Shown here piece after piece: positions 44,301-54,290 of a stretch of DNA of 64,000 nucleotides (positions are counted from its first letter, which is position 1; every line of letters begins with the position of its first letter). The stretch covers positions 4,205,501 to 4,269,500 of the forward strand of contig NZ_RWIV01000001.1 of assembly GCF_003944835.1 (NCBI RefSeq). The letters are read 5' to 3'. This DNA comes from Bacillus sp. HMF5848. GTDB taxonomy: Bacteria; Bacillota; Bacilli; Bacillales; HMF5848. Under the pieces are notes generated by a model. It was not told the DNA's origin and ran no database searches. It was given only the letters and a program-made list of their open reading frames with translations. Position numbers and translations under genes: made by a program.

Positions 44301-44972
44301 TTTGGTACGATGCACACCCGGTTTGGTGCGATGCACACCCTGTTTGGTGCGGTACACACCCTGTTTGGTGCGATGCACACCTTGTTTGGTGCGATGCACA
44401 TCCTGTTTGGTGCGATGCACACCCTGTTTGGTGCGATTCACAACCTGTTTGGTGCGATGCACACCCTGTTTGGTGCGATGCACACTTGGTTTGGTGCGAT
44501 GCACACCCTGTTTGGTGCGATGCACACCCTGTTTGGTGCGATTCACACCCTGTTTGGTGCGATGCACATCCTGTTTGGTGCGATGCACACCCTGTTTGGT
44601 GCGATTCACAACCTGTTTGGTGCGATGCACACCCTGTTTGGTGCGATGCACACCCGGTTTGGTGCGATGCACACCCGGTTTGGTGCGGTGCACACCCGGT
44701 TTGGTGCGATGCACACCTTGTTTGGTGCGATGCACACCCGGTTTGGTGCGATGCACACCCTGTTTGGTGCGATGCACACCCTGTTTGGTGCGATGCACAC
44801 CCTGTTTGGTGCGATGCACACCCGGTTTGGTGCGATGCACACCCTGTTTGGTGCGATGCACACCCTGTTTGGTGCGATGCACACCCTGTTTGGTGCGATG
44901 CACACCCTGTTTGGTGCGGTGCACACCCTGTTTGGTGCGGTGCACACCCTGTTTGGTGCGATGCACACTTGG
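44301..44972. repeat. 32 x 21-bp tandem array
   Basis: Exactly 32 units of 21 bp with no indel. The common unit is TTTGGTGCGATGCACACCCTG; variants differ at a few positions (CCCGG, CCTTG, ATCCTG, TTCACAACCTG endings). Each unit carries GTGC-GAT-GCAC. Units 5-8 and 13-16 are identical as a block of 84 bp, showing segmental duplication. Since 21 is a multiple of three, all six frames stay open; the resulting heptapeptide ORFs are not genes. It lies between tetR and icmF. Confidence 0.97.
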
Positions 44973-45071
44973 TAGCATCGATTTCTATTAGCAACTCGTT
45001 GCGTTCGTTACATCTGAAACTAAGTTTGATGCAAATTCACGTTCTTACCCCTTTTATAAATCTATTTCTCT

Positions 45072-45692
45072 TTAAACACTGCATTCTTTGGTTAATAAAT
45101 TGGTTTGAAGTTCGATATATTGCTCAAGTGTATACTCTCTCTGAAGTGCCCATCTTCGAAAGGCCCACATCTGCCCTTGAACAAATATGTTGTGAGCTAA
45201 AATATGAACGTCTTGTTTGTCTAAAGCTAGCTCACCATTATCGACACACGCTTGTAGCACATTCTCAAACATCGCGACCATTTCTAATTCTTTTTTCAAC
45301 ACGTATGGCAACGCATCTTTTGATAACGATTTTGCCTCCTGATACATAACGAGCACTTCATCCTGCATATCATGGCACACTGTAAAATAGTAGCGAATCG
45401 CAAGCTTTAAATTGTCTAATGTACCGTTAGCATGATCGATTTCTTTTTCGAGTCGATTACGTACCTCGTCATAAATGCTATCGCACACTAAGTAAAGCAC
45501 ATCTTCTTTTTTGCGAATATACTCATACAGTGTACCGATGCTAAAGCCTGACGCTTTTGCAATTTCTCGCGTTGTGGTGCGGTGAAAGCCTTTATCTTTA
45601 AAAAGATTAATAGCCCCTTTGATCATTTGATTCCGCCGTTTTTTCACAAGCTGTTCGTCCTTCACAGAAGCCGGTACCTCTTGCTTTTTCAC
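45072..45692 (-). CDS. TetR-family regulator of fatty-acid/acyl-CoA genes
   Basis: 206 residues. The N-terminal helix-turn-helix (about 20-66) reads GAINLFKDKGFHRTTTREIAK...GFSIGTLYEYIRKKEDVLY, typical of TetR; the rest is a helical ligand domain. It is the last gene after two acyl-CoA dehydrogenases and is likely cotranscribed with them. Two matching palindromes (TGAATGAGCATTCA at the fadF promoter, TGAACGCTCGCTCA upstream of mmgA) are good candidates for its operator, with an acyl-CoA as inducer. The start is GTG with AGGATG upstream. Direct proof of the target is lacking. Confidence 0.85.
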   Translation of the reverse strand: MKKQEVPASVKDEQLVKKRRNQMIKGAINLFKDKGFHRTTTREIAKASGFSIGTLYEYIRKKEDVLYLVCDSIYDEVRNRLEKEIDHANGTLDNLKLAIRYYFTVCHDMQDEVLVMYQEAKSLSKDALPYVLKKELEMVAMFENVLQACVDNGELALDKQDVHILAHNIFVQGQMWAFRRWALQREYTLEQYIELQTNLLTKECSV

Positions 45693-45709
45693 AGTCCCAC
45701 ATCCTACTT

Positions 45710-46849
45710 CTATTTCGTAAGCATACGCGAAATAACAAGACGCTGTATTTCTTGTGTGCCTTCATAAATCTGGGTAATTTTCGCATCACGCATGTAACGC
45801 TCGACAGGATAATCCTTTGTATATCCGTAGCCTCCGAATACTTGCACAGCATCCGTTGTGACCTTCATCGCTGTATCTCCCGCAAACAGTTTGCTCATCG
45901 CTGACTCTAAACCGTATGATAAGCCATTTGATTCATTCCAGGCAGCTTGATAGGTTAGTAGTCTAGACGCCTCGACACTTGTTGCCATGTCAGCTAGTTT
46001 AAAGCCTACACCTTGCTGAGCGGCAATTGGCTTACCAAACTGGACGCGCTCCTTAGCGTATGCAACCGCAGCGTCAAGCGCACCTTGCGCAATGCCTACA
46101 GCTTGTGCCGCGATCCCGTTTCGACCTCCGTCAAGTGTCATCATCGCAATTTTGAAGCCTTCTCCCTCGTTTCCTAGTAAGTTCTCTTTAGGAACTCTTA
46201 CTTGGTCAAAAATTAGCTCTGTTGTTGGCGATGAGCGAATACCTAGTTTTTTCTCCTTTTTCCCTACAGAAAACCCTTCCATTTCTTTTTCTAAAATAAA
46301 GGCACTAATGCCCTTTGCACCTTTTTCAGCGTCTGTAATCGCAAATACAAGGTAAATATCTGCTACGCCTCCATTTGTAATCCATACTTTTGAACCGTTT
46401 AAAATGTAATAATCCCCATCTAGTACAGCTCTTGTTTTCATGGACGAAACGTCTGATCCTGCTCCAGGCTCTGACAAACCAAAGGCCCCGAGCTTTTCTC
46501 CTTGCGCTAACGGTTTTAAATATTTCTGCTTTTGCTCTTCTGTTCCGAATTTAAATAGCGGCCAGCTTGCTAGTGAGATATGTGCTGATAGCGTTACACC
46601 TGTTGATGCACAAACGCGTGATAGTTCTTCAACCGTAATACAATAGCTTACAAAATCCATCCCCGCTCCACCGTACTCTTCAGGCCACGGAATTCCTGTC
46701 AAACCCAGTTCTGCCATCTTCGTAAAAATATCACGATCAAATCTCTCTTCCTCATCACGCTCAGCAGCTGTTGGTTCTACCTCATTTTTCGCAAAATCAC
46801 GTACCATTTTTCGTAGCATATCTTGCTCTTCTGTTAATCTAAAGTTCAT
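45710..46849 (-). CDS. acyl-CoA dehydrogenase (first of a pair)
   Basis: A 379-residue FAD enzyme of beta-oxidation. The family signatures [13 protein letters not shown] and [20 protein letters not shown] are intact, and the catalytic Glu is in [10 protein letters not shown]. It oxidises acyl-CoA to enoyl-CoA and passes electrons to ETF. The ATG at 46849 has GGAGGG eight bases upstream and gives MNFRLTEEQ. It follows the second dehydrogenase by 15 bp. It resembles AcdA of B. subtilis; chain-length preference cannot be read. Confidence 0.92.
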   Translation of the reverse strand: MNFRLTEEQDMLRKMVRDFAKNEVEPTAAERDEEERFDRDIFTKMAELGLTGIPWPEEYGGAGMDFVSYCITVEELSRVCASTGVTLSAHISLASWPLFKFGTEEQKQKYLKPLAQGEKLGAFGLSEPGAGSDVSSMKTRAVLDGDYYILNGSKVWITNGGVADIYLVFAITDAEKGAKGISAFILEKEMEGFSVGKKEKKLGIRSSPTTELIFDQVRVPKENLLGNEGEGFKIAMMTLDGGRNGIAAQAVGIAQGALDAAVAYAKERVQFGKPIAAQQGVGFKLADMATSVEASRLLTYQAAWNESNGLSYGLESAMSKLFAGDTAMKVTTDAVQVFGGYGYTKDYPVERYMRDAKITQIYEGTQEIQRLVISRMLTK

Positions 46850-46864
46850 TTCCAATTCCCTCCT

Positions 46865-47986
46865 CTATTTTGTTAAATACCTTGAAATCACAAGACGTTG
46901 TATTTCGCTAGTGCCTTCGTATATTTCGCATACCTTCGCATCGCGGAAGTAGCGTTCAACAGGATAATCCTCTGTATAGCCGTTACCTCCCAAAATTTGA
47001 ACAGCGTCAATAGCAGTATCCATCGCGGTTTTCGCGGCAAACAATTTAGCCATCGATGCTTGTTCCCCGCAAGGTACATCCTCTGTTTTTAAATAAGCTG
47101 CTTGATAGACTAATAGTTTGCTAGCTTCAACGGCAGTTGCCATATCAGCTAACTTAAAGCCTACCCCTTGTTGGGCAGCTATAGGTTTACCAAATTGTAC
47201 GCGTTCCTTTGCATAATGCGTCGCAGCCTGCAAGGCAGCCTCAGCTATCCCTAACGATTGTGCCGCAATACCAATGCGACCTACATCAAGGTTAGCCATT
47301 GCAATTTTAAAGCCATCGCCCTCGTTGCCAAGTAAGTTCGCAGCAGGAATTCGCATATTATCAAACGTTAACTGCACTGTACGGGACCCATGAAGTCCCA
47401 TCTTTTTTTCATCCTTGCCGATAATAAGGCCAGGGGTGTTTTTTTCCACGATAAAAGCAGAAATGTCGTTGTCCGTTCTAGCAAAGACAATATACGTATC
47501 TGCTTCACCACCATTTGTGATAAATACTTTGCTTCCGTTGATAATATAGGCATCACCCTGTTTTATAGCTTTTGTTTTCAAGCTCGCAGCATCAGAGCCC
47601 GCGCCTGGTTCTGTTAAGCAAAAAGCACCTAAGAACTTCCCACTAGCCAGTTTGGTCACATAATTTTGCTTTTGTTCCTCTGTTCCAAAATAAAGAATAG
47701 GATTGGTGCCAACAGACGTATGCACTGATAAAATTACTCCAAGAGTGGCACTCACCTTTGATAGCTCATGAATCGCAATAATATAAGAGGTGAAATCCAT
47801 CCCTGCTCCGCCATACTGTTCAGGTATTGTAATGCCCATTAAGCCAAGGTCAGCCATTTTCCTTACAATTTCCCGAGGAAATTCACCCTGTTCCATCCGC
47901 TCTACTATGGGGGCGACCTCTGTTGCAGCAAAATCACGTACCATCGCTCGCATCATTTGCTGTTCTTCGGTGAAGTTGAAGTTCAC
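46865..47986 (-). CDS. acyl-CoA dehydrogenase (second of a pair)
   Basis: A 373-residue paralogue of the next gene. [14 protein letters not shown] and [20 protein letters not shown] are present, with the catalytic Glu in [10 protein letters not shown]. Its ATG overlaps the stop of the hydroxybutyryl-CoA dehydrogenase gene by four bases, so translation is coupled. The loop between about residues 185-195 is shorter than in its neighbour. Likely a short-chain enzyme of the MmgC type, which is inference from the cluster. Confidence 0.92.
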   Translation of the reverse strand: MNFNFTEEQQMMRAMVRDFAATEVAPIVERMEQGEFPREIVRKMADLGLMGITIPEQYGGAGMDFTSYIIAIHELSKVSATLGVILSVHTSVGTNPILYFGTEEQKQNYVTKLASGKFLGAFCLTEPGAGSDAASLKTKAIKQGDAYIINGSKVFITNGGEADTYIVFARTDNDISAFIVEKNTPGLIIGKDEKKMGLHGSRTVQLTFDNMRIPAANLLGNEGDGFKIAMANLDVGRIGIAAQSLGIAEAALQAATHYAKERVQFGKPIAAQQGVGFKLADMATAVEASKLLVYQAAYLKTEDVPCGEQASMAKLFAAKTAMDTAIDAVQILGGNGYTEDYPVERYFRDAKVCEIYEGTSEIQRLVISRYLTK

Positions 47987-48846
47987 GTTCGTCCCTCCTC
48001 ATACACATAAAAGCCACGCCCTGATTTGCGACCGAGCCAGCCTGCTTTTACATATTTTCGTAGAAGTGGACACGGGCGATATTTGTCATCACCAAAGCCT
48101 TCATGGAGCGTTTCCATAATATATAAGCACGTATCTAAACCGATGAAATCAGCTAGAGTAAGTGGGCCCATTGGGTGATTCATACCAAGCTTCATGACAT
48201 CATCTATTGCTTCTTTTGTGGCCACACCTTCATATAACGTGTAAATGGCTTCGTTAATCATCGGCATTAAAATGCGATTCGAAACGAACCCTGGGAAATC
48301 ATTTACTTCAACTGGTACTTTTTGTAGTTGCTTTGTTATATATTCAATTGTTTCGTACACTTCATCAGTTGTTGCAAGACCACGAATAATCTCGACCAAT
48401 CGCATAACTGGTACTGGGTTCATAAAGTGCATGCCAATTACTTGTTGAGGGCGCTTTGTCGCCGCAGCAATTTCCGTGATTGGTAGTGACGATGTGTTCG
48501 TTGCTAAAATAGCATGTTCCGGTGCTATTTTATCTAAATTAGCAAATAGCTTTGCTTTTATATCGAGATTCTCCACAGCCGCCTCGACAACCAAGTCCAC
48601 ATCACTAGCTGAAGTGAGATTTGTCGAAGGTGTTATTTGAGATAAAATAGATGTTACAGCCTGTTCTGTTAATTTCCCTTTGTCTACTTGTCGCTTTAGA
48701 TTTTTAGTAATTGTCATTATACCGCGGTCAACATACTCTTCTTTCAAATCGTGTAACACAACGTGAAAGCCAGCGGCCGCAAACACTTGTGCAATTCCAG
48801 AACCCATCTGCCCTGCGCCAATAACCATAACCTTTTGTACGACCAT
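47983..48846 (-). CDS. mmgB: 3-hydroxybutyryl-CoA dehydrogenase
   Basis: A 287-residue NAD(P)-dependent enzyme. The Rossmann motif [16 protein letters not shown] is at the N terminus, the catalytic His in [11 protein letters not shown], and the C-terminal [16 protein letters not shown] signature follows. It oxidises 3-hydroxyacyl-CoA to acetoacetyl-CoA, the substrate of the thiolase encoded before it. The 243-bp gap to mmgA is filled by a repeat array, while it overlaps the next gene. Confidence 0.94.
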   Translation of the reverse strand: MVVQKVMVIGAGQMGSGIAQVFAAAGFHVVLHDLKEEYVDRGIMTITKNLKRQVDKGKLTEQAVTSILSQITPSTNLTSASDVDLVVEAAVENLDIKAKLFANLDKIAPEHAILATNTSSLPITEIAAATKRPQQVIGMHFMNPVPVMRLVEIIRGLATTDEVYETIEYITKQLQKVPVEVNDFPGFVSNRILMPMINEAIYTLYEGVATKEAIDDVMKLGMNHPMGPLTLADFIGLDTCLYIMETLHEGFGDDKYRPCPLLRKYVKAGWLGRKSGRGFYVYEEGRT

Positions 48847-48921
48847 TCATTTATCCCCCTATTGTTCTTTGCTAAAATGGCAACCTGACTTGTACGTCAC
48901 CCTTTTTATACCTTTTATAAA

Positions 48922-49122
48922 ATGAAATCACCTTCAGGACTTAGTGCACTATTGACCTTAGCTGCAACGGCATTACCTTGAGATCACTTAGTGCACTTTT
49001 CCACCTTGATCAAAATCGCATCTCCTTGAGATCACTTAGTGCACTTGCATCTTGTTCAAAATCGTATCTCCTTAAGATCACTTAGCGTGCTATTCCACCT
49101 TAATCAGTATCGCATCTCCTTG
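48922..49122. repeat. ~47-bp tandem array that includes the 3' end of mmgA
   Basis: The landmark CTTAGTGCAC recurs at 48940, 48987 and 49035, with a variant at 49081. ATCGCATCTCCTTG recurs at 48967 (decayed), 49015, 49061 and 49109; the last one is the mmgA coding sequence for its final residues. Period 46-48 bp. Thus the noncoding units are derived copies of the gene's last codons plus stop-proximal DNA. Confidence 0.85.
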
Positions 49123-50271
49123 CCCGCCACCAGAGCATATTGCCGCGATCCCATATCCTCCGCCTCGTCTTGTAAGCTCATTGATTAGTGTTAAAATGAT
49201 GCGCGTGCCACTAGCTCCTATCGGATGCCCTAACGCAACGGCTCCCCCGTTTACATTTACTTTTTCAGCATCAAGCTTTGCTATTTGTATACTAGCTAAT
49301 GCTACAGCAGCGAACGCTTCATTAATTTCATATAAATCGATATCCGCAGCGGTTTTATTTACTTTTTGTAAAAGCTTATTGATAACTAGCCCTGGTGTTT
49401 GCGGAAAATCCTTCGCTTCTACAGCTAACGACGTGTGCGCCTCAATAGTTGCAAGTGGCTTGAGACCTCGCTTCGCAGCTTCCTCTTCACTCATTAATAC
49501 AAATGCCCCTGCCCCATCGTTGACACCCGGGGCATTGCCAGCTGTAATCGTACCTGATGAACCGAACACTGGCTTTAATTTGGCTAATGATTCAAGGTTT
49601 GTATTCTTACGTGGTGCTTCATCGTGTTCGAATATGATTGCAGGTTCTTTTCGTTGCTGAATTTCAACAGGTGTTATTTCTTTTGCGAATACTCCGCTTT
49701 CAATGGCCTGTATAGCACGCTCGTGACTTCGGTATGCCCATTCATCCTGCTGTTCACGGCTGATGTCGAACTCCTCAGCTGTTGTGTTTCCGTACGTTCC
49801 CATATGAACACCTGTAAAGCTACAAGTTAGTCCGTCGTATATCATTAAGTCCTTCATTGCGCTATCACCCATACGCAGCCCCCAGCGAGCATTTGGCACG
49901 ATGTAAGGCGCTTGACTCATAGACTCCATACCGCCTGCCACAATGACAGTCTCATCTCCGGCGCGGATGATTTGATCTGCCAGTGTCACGCTGCGCATCC
50001 CAGATGCACACACTTTATTAATCGTTTCTGTTTTCACATTCCACGGTAGACCCCCGTGGCGTGCCGCCTGTCGAGACGGGATTTGCCCTTGTCCTCCTTG
50101 CAGAACAGAGCCGATAATGACCTCATCAATGTCTTCAGGCTGTAAGTTTGCTCGCTTGACCGCTTCTTTAATAACTATGCCGCCCAGCTCAGGTGCTGTT
50201 ACATCTTTCAGTGTTCCTCCAAATCTTCCGAATGGCGTGCGAATTCCACTTACAATTACCGTCTTCCCCAT
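49090..50271 (-). CDS. mmgA: acetyl-CoA C-acetyltransferase (thiolase)
   Basis: A 393-residue thiolase. The nucleophilic Cys lies in [11 protein letters not shown], with HPIGASGTR and the second Cys in CSGGGQGDA at the C terminus. It cleaves acetoacetyl-CoA (or 3-ketoacyl-CoA) to acetyl-CoA. First gene of the mmgA-mmgB-acd-acd-tetR run. A palindrome suited to the TetR regulator lies 56 bp upstream. The start ATG is preceded by AAGGGGG. The last 33 bases of the gene are part of a tandem repeat. Confidence 0.94.
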   Translation of the reverse strand: MGKTVIVSGIRTPFGRFGGTLKDVTAPELGGIVIKEAVKRANLQPEDIDEVIIGSVLQGGQGQIPSRQAARHGGLPWNVKTETINKVCASGMRSVTLADQIIRAGDETVIVAGGMESMSQAPYIVPNARWGLRMGDSAMKDLMIYDGLTCSFTGVHMGTYGNTTAEEFDISREQQDEWAYRSHERAIQAIESGVFAKEITPVEIQQRKEPAIIFEHDEAPRKNTNLESLAKLKPVFGSSGTITAGNAPGVNDGAGAFVLMSEEEAAKRGLKPLATIEAHTSLAVEAKDFPQTPGLVINKLLQKVNKTAADIDLYEINEAFAAVALASIQIAKLDAEKVNVNGGAVALGHPIGASGTRIILTLINELTRRGGGYGIAAICSGGGQGDAILIKVE

Positions 50272-50326
50272 TGCATTTCCCCCTTGTTTTTCCGTTTCGT
50301 ACTTTTCAGTTAGGTTGTTTTGTGAC

Positions 50327-50340
50327 TGAACGCTCGCTCA
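50327..50340. promoter_or_regulatory. putative TetR operator upstream of mmgA
   Basis: TGAACGCTCGCTCA, an imperfect palindrome of the form TGA-N-YG-NN-CR-N-TCA. It shares that form with the site at 52897 and lies 56-69 bp before the mmgA start. Confidence 0.5.
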
Positions 50341-50479
50341 GAGGTTTATCAGAAAGATAGACGTTGTAAAATGTGCGGATACAACGTCTAAACTTTGATT
50401 GTGTTATATGTGGTTTGTTTATCGTTTTAGCGTGTGTGAGTATATGCATAAAACTGAATCAATCATCTGCCTCGCTATC

Positions 50480-50605
50480 TTATGCGTGAATTTTATGGGT
50501 TTATGCGTATTTTTTTTGCATTTATGCGTGAAATTTATGGGTTTATGCGCGAATTTTTGACGTTTATGCGTAAAATCGGTGTGTTTATGCGTATTTTCTG
50601 CTGGC
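50480..50605. repeat. 21-bp tandem array with TTATGCG core
   Basis: TTATGCG starts at 50480, 50501, 50522, 50543, 50564 and 50585, exactly 21 bp apart. The remainder of each unit is AT-rich and variable (e.g. TGAATTTTATGGGT). It lies between fadF and mmgA. A minus-strand frame through it is an artefact of the 21-bp period. Confidence 0.92.
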
Positions 50606-50717
50606 AGCCGCTTCCGCAGCAACACTAACGAACCAGATTTTACACACATAGCATGCGTTACGCGCAAATCCCCTTTTATTTGCGCGCAACCTCCTATCAT
50701 TCTCTGTATCTACTATT

Positions 50718-52817
50718 TTATGAAGCTTCGCCAAACACAGATTTAGCTAAAACCTCTGCGACATCCATTGTTGAGACGGATTCTTCGACTTCTTTTGCTT
50801 TTGTACCGTCGCTAAGCATTGTTAAACAGTATGGACAGCCGGAGCTAATCATCGTTGGTGATACAGCAAGAGCTTGCTCTGTTCGGGCGACGTTAACGCG
50901 GGTACCAGATGTTTCCTCCATCCACATGAGACCGCCGCCAGCACCACAGCACATTCCATTTTGACGATTTCGTTCCATCTCAATTAGCTTCACGCCCGGA
51001 ATACTCTTTAATATTTCTCGTGGTGGCTCATACACTTCGTTATAACGACCTAAGTAGCATGAATCATGGAAGGTAATAGTTTCGTTTATTTCATGCTTTG
51101 GTTGTATACGGCCTTCTTTCACTAACTGAGCTAATACCTCAGTATGGTGATACACTTCTACCTCAAGTCCGAAGTCCGGATATTCATTTTTAAATGTGTT
51201 GTATGCATGCGGGTCGATTGTTACTATTTTTTTCACGCCAGCTTTTTCAAACTCAGCGATATTGTTTGTCACTAGTTCTTGATATAAAAATTCATTTCCG
51301 ATACGGCGAGGTGTGTCGCCTGAGTTTTTCTCTTTATTGCCAAGAATCGCGAACTTGACGCCTGCTTCATTTAACAATTTCGCAAATGCAACCGCGATCT
51401 TTTGACTACGATTATCGAATGCACCCATTGAGCCAACCCAAAATAAATATTCAAATTCTTCGTCAGCTTTCTTCATTTCTTTAACAGTTGGGATGCTTAC
51501 ATCCTCAGCAGCTTCACGCCATTTTTCTTTTTCTTTACGGTTAAGACCCCACGGATTACCTTGACGCTCTATGTTTGTCATCGCACGCTGAGCATCAGCA
51601 TCAAGCTTCCCTTCTGTTAATACAAGATAACGACGTAAATCAATAATTTTATCAACGTGTTCGTTCATAACCGGACATTGATCCTCACAGTTACGACACG
51701 TTGTACAAGCCCATATTTCTTCTTCTGTAATAACATCCCCAATAAGTGAAGGATTGTAGGCTAACGAAGCTGCCGATTCCTGTGCGCCTGCCCCTGCTCC
51801 TGCTACGGCAAGCTGATTTCCTAACGTATCCTTGAAAGCGAATGTAGGAACCCAAGGAGCTTGAGATGTTATTGCGGCACCTTTATCCGTTAGATGATCA
51901 CGAAGCTTCAAAATTAAGTCCATCGGCGAGAGCATTTTCCCCGTGCCGGTGGCTGGACACATATTCGTACAACGTCCACACTCGACACAAGCATATAAAT
52001 CAATTAGCTGTAACTGTGTAAAATCTTCAATTTTACCAACACCGAATGTTTCTTGTGTTTCATCTTCAAAATCAATTTTTTCCAGCTTACCAGGGTTTGT
52101 TAGTCTGTTAAAATACACGTTTGCTGGTCCCGCTATAAGATGCGCATGCTTACTTTGTGGGACATACACTAAAAATGCTAGCAACGCAAACAAATGAATC
52201 CACCAAGCTATGTAGAACACAACAATAGAAGCTGTTGTTCCTATCCCTTGGAGAAGAAACGCAAAAACGGATGCAACTGGTTCGCTCATTAATAAGCCTT
52301 CTCCATGCCAAACAAGGCCCGCGCCATTCCCCACTAGTACTGACAGCATAAGTGTCCCGATGAAAATAAGAACGAGTCCTGACTTAAAGCCGCGCTTTAA
52401 GCGAACTAGCTTTTCAATGTAGCGGCGATAAAACGCCCAAACAACAGCTATTAATATAACTAGCGTTACGATTTCTTGGAAAAACGTGAAAGCAGGATAC
52501 AGCGGTCCCAACGGTAAATGACTGCCTGGCGCTAATCCTTTCCAAATGAAATCAATCGCACCGAACTGGACAAGTATAAAGCCATAAAAAAACATAACGT
52601 GTATGGCGCCGCTCTTTTTATCTTTTAAAAGCTTCTTCTGGCCAAACACGTTTACCCATACTTTGTCCCAACGCTCTTTAAATTTCTGCTCAAATTCGAC
52701 CTTTTTTCCAAGCTTAATATACGCAATACGCGAACGAACTAAATATTGAAACAAATAAACAGCGTAAGCGGTTACAGCCAGGAACGCAAGCAAGTTAATC
52801 GTTAACAACGTACCCAT
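50718..52817 (-). CDS. fadF: membrane iron-sulfur oxidoreductase FadF
   Basis: 699 residues. The N-terminal third has about six membrane helices, like the nitrate reductase gamma/HdrE family. Two 4Fe-4S motifs follow (CVECGRCTNMCP and CTTCRNCEDQCP). The C-terminal part has two CCG-type domains (HDSCYLGR...CCGAGGG). It is the YwjF/FadF type, thought to pass electrons from acyl-CoA dehydrogenase/ETF to the quinone pool. It sits next to cls, as in B. subtilis, but here the acyl-CoA dehydrogenases lie further along with thiolase genes between. A TetR-type operator lies inside its promoter. Confidence 0.9.
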   Translation of the reverse strand: MGTLLTINLLAFLAVTAYAVYLFQYLVRSRIAYIKLGKKVEFEQKFKERWDKVWVNVFGQKKLLKDKKSGAIHVMFFYGFILVQFGAIDFIWKGLAPGSHLPLGPLYPAFTFFQEIVTLVILIAVVWAFYRRYIEKLVRLKRGFKSGLVLIFIGTLMLSVLVGNGAGLVWHGEGLLMSEPVASVFAFLLQGIGTTASIVVFYIAWWIHLFALLAFLVYVPQSKHAHLIAGPANVYFNRLTNPGKLEKIDFEDETQETFGVGKIEDFTQLQLIDLYACVECGRCTNMCPATGTGKMLSPMDLILKLRDHLTDKGAAITSQAPWVPTFAFKDTLGNQLAVAGAGAGAQESAASLAYNPSLIGDVITEEEIWACTTCRNCEDQCPVMNEHVDKIIDLRRYLVLTEGKLDADAQRAMTNIERQGNPWGLNRKEKEKWREAAEDVSIPTVKEMKKADEEFEYLFWVGSMGAFDNRSQKIAVAFAKLLNEAGVKFAILGNKEKNSGDTPRRIGNEFLYQELVTNNIAEFEKAGVKKIVTIDPHAYNTFKNEYPDFGLEVEVYHHTEVLAQLVKEGRIQPKHEINETITFHDSCYLGRYNEVYEPPREILKSIPGVKLIEMERNRQNGMCCGAGGGLMWMEETSGTRVNVARTEQALAVSPTMISSGCPYCLTMLSDGTKAKEVEESVSTMDVAEVLAKSVFGEAS

Positions 52818-52887
52818 GTTTGTATGACCCCTTTCTTATTATCTACCCCGTGATGTTGTCTAAAATATTCAAAATATTACTACCTTT

Positions 52888-52915
52888 ATTATATAATGAA
52901 TGAGCATTCAGTCAA
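52888..52915 (-). promoter_or_regulatory. fadF promoter with TetR/FadR-type operator
   Basis: On the minus strand TTGACT (-35) and TATAAT (-10) are 16 bp apart. The perfect palindrome TGAATGAGCATTCA (52897-52910) fills the spacer, the classic position for a repressor. Its half-site TGAATGA equals the half-site of the B. subtilis FadR operator. Confidence 0.65.
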
Positions 52916-52988
52916 CTATTTTGCGAATAATAATAATCCACCCACTTGCTCAAACTATATAAACGATGGACGCAAGGAGGATTCGTTG

Positions 52989-54191
52989 ATGAGTGGGGCT
53001 TTGATTATTTTACTCGCTATTCTATTACTATTCGCTTTAATAACACTTGATTACATATTTGGTCTTATCCACCATCAAAAAGTAGTCAAGCTTAAGAAAT
53101 ATAAACACCATACAAGCAACTTAACTCTTTTTACAGAAGGGAACTGTTTGTTTACAGACTATTTTCGTGAGATAGATCAAGCACGTCACCATATTCACGT
53201 GCTTTTTTATATCGTTAAAAATGATGATTTTAGTAAAAGCTTTTTAGACCTTCTGAAAAAAAAGGCTACAGAGGGTGTTGAGGTTAGACTACTAGTTGAT
53301 TGGTTTGGCTCTAGAAATCTTAAGAAAAAATCCATTAAAGAGCTTGAAGAAACAGGCGTTAAGTTTGCATATGCAGAACGACCGCGTTTTCCGTTCTTCT
53401 TTTTTCATATGCAACAAAGAAATCATAGAAAAATCACTGTAATCGATGGCTTAGTAGGATATATGGGGGGCTTTAATGTTGGTAAAGAGTACATTAGTAA
53501 AAAGAAAAAGTTTGGTCATTGGCGTGATTATCATTTAAAAGTAACAGGTCCTGGTGTCCACGATTTACAGGATACATTTATTCATGACTGGGAGAAAAAT
53601 GCGAATGATTTAGTATTTCGCGATATTAATTATTTCCCTGAAGTTGCTGCAGGGCGTGTAGACCATCAACTCGTGCCAACAGATGGCGTGTTTCTAGAAA
53701 AAGAATTTATTAATATGATTGCAGATGCGAAAGAAGAGATTATTATTGGTAGTCCGTACTTTATACCTAGTAAGCGTGTGTTTCAAAAATTAATGGAACA
53801 GGTTAGAAAAGGGGTGAAAGTGTCAGTCATAGTTCCTAAAAAATCTGACCACCCACTTGTGAAGGAAGCATCTTACCCGTATTTAAAAAAGCTCCTTGAA
53901 CAAGGGGGAAGAGTATTTGAGTATGGCAACGGATTTTACCACGCCAAAGTAATAGTAATTGATGACGTTATATGTGATGTTGGCACTGCCAACTTTGACA
54001 AACGCAGTTTATATTTAAATTTCGAAATGAATTGCTATATTTTTGATGGAGGTTTTATTCGAGATATAAAACGGCAATTACGATATGATTTTAATAAATC
54101 TAAACCGTTGTCTGTCGAGGATATTAAGCAATTACCTTTTACAACGAAAATCAAAGTTGGCATTGCGCAGCTTCTTTCACATTTTTTATAG
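52989..54191 (+). CDS. clsB: cardiolipin synthase-like phospholipase D protein
   Basis: A 400-residue protein with one N-terminal membrane helix (about 4-25) and two phospholipase D domains. The HKD motifs are HRKITVID (His146) and HAKVIVID (His318). It would join two phosphatidylglycerols into cardiolipin, or act as a related transferase. The ATG at 52989 has AAGGAGG eight bases upstream. It is the ywjE position. Only one membrane helix is seen instead of the two in classical Cls proteins. Divergent from fadF. Confidence 0.9.
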   Translation: MSGALIILLAILLLFALITLDYIFGLIHHQKVVKLKKYKHHTSNLTLFTEGNCLFTDYFREIDQARHHIHVLFYIVKNDDFSKSFLDLLKKKATEGVEVRLLVDWFGSRNLKKKSIKELEETGVKFAYAERPRFPFFFFHMQQRNHRKITVIDGLVGYMGGFNVGKEYISKKKKFGHWRDYHLKVTGPGVHDLQDTFIHDWEKNANDLVFRDINYFPEVAAGRVDHQLVPTDGVFLEKEFINMIADAKEEIIIGSPYFIPSKRVFQKLMEQVRKGVKVSVIVPKKSDHPLVKEASYPYLKKLLEQGGRVFEYGNGFYHAKVIVIDDVICDVGTANFDKRSLYLNFEMNCYIFDGGFIRDIKRQLRYDFNKSKPLSVEDIKQLPFTTKIKVGIAQLLSHFL

Positions 54192-54219
54192 GTTTGCGAA
54201 CATACTTGTGTAGCACATG

Positions 54220-54258
54220 AAAAAGTGACACAACTCCTATTTTCGTGTTACTTTTTTT
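54220..54258 (+). terminator. terminator of clsB
   Basis: AAAAGTGACAC and GTGTTACTTTT (one wobble) with a 13-base loop and a T run; followed closely by the uvsE start. Confidence 0.8.
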
Positions 54259-54290
54259 CACATAAAACAACGGAAACTGGGGTGAACATG

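Noticed and set aside
44260-45349. Several long open frames on both strands (heptapeptide repeats such as CASHQTG or DAHPVWC)
   Set aside because: All come from the 21-bp period of the noncoding array, which keeps every frame open. There are no ribosome-binding sites, and composition is identical in all six frames apart from translation.
50419-50700. A 93-codon minus-strand frame with FTHK repeats
   Set aside because: Generated by the 21-bp TTATGCG array; no supporting start signal or family.
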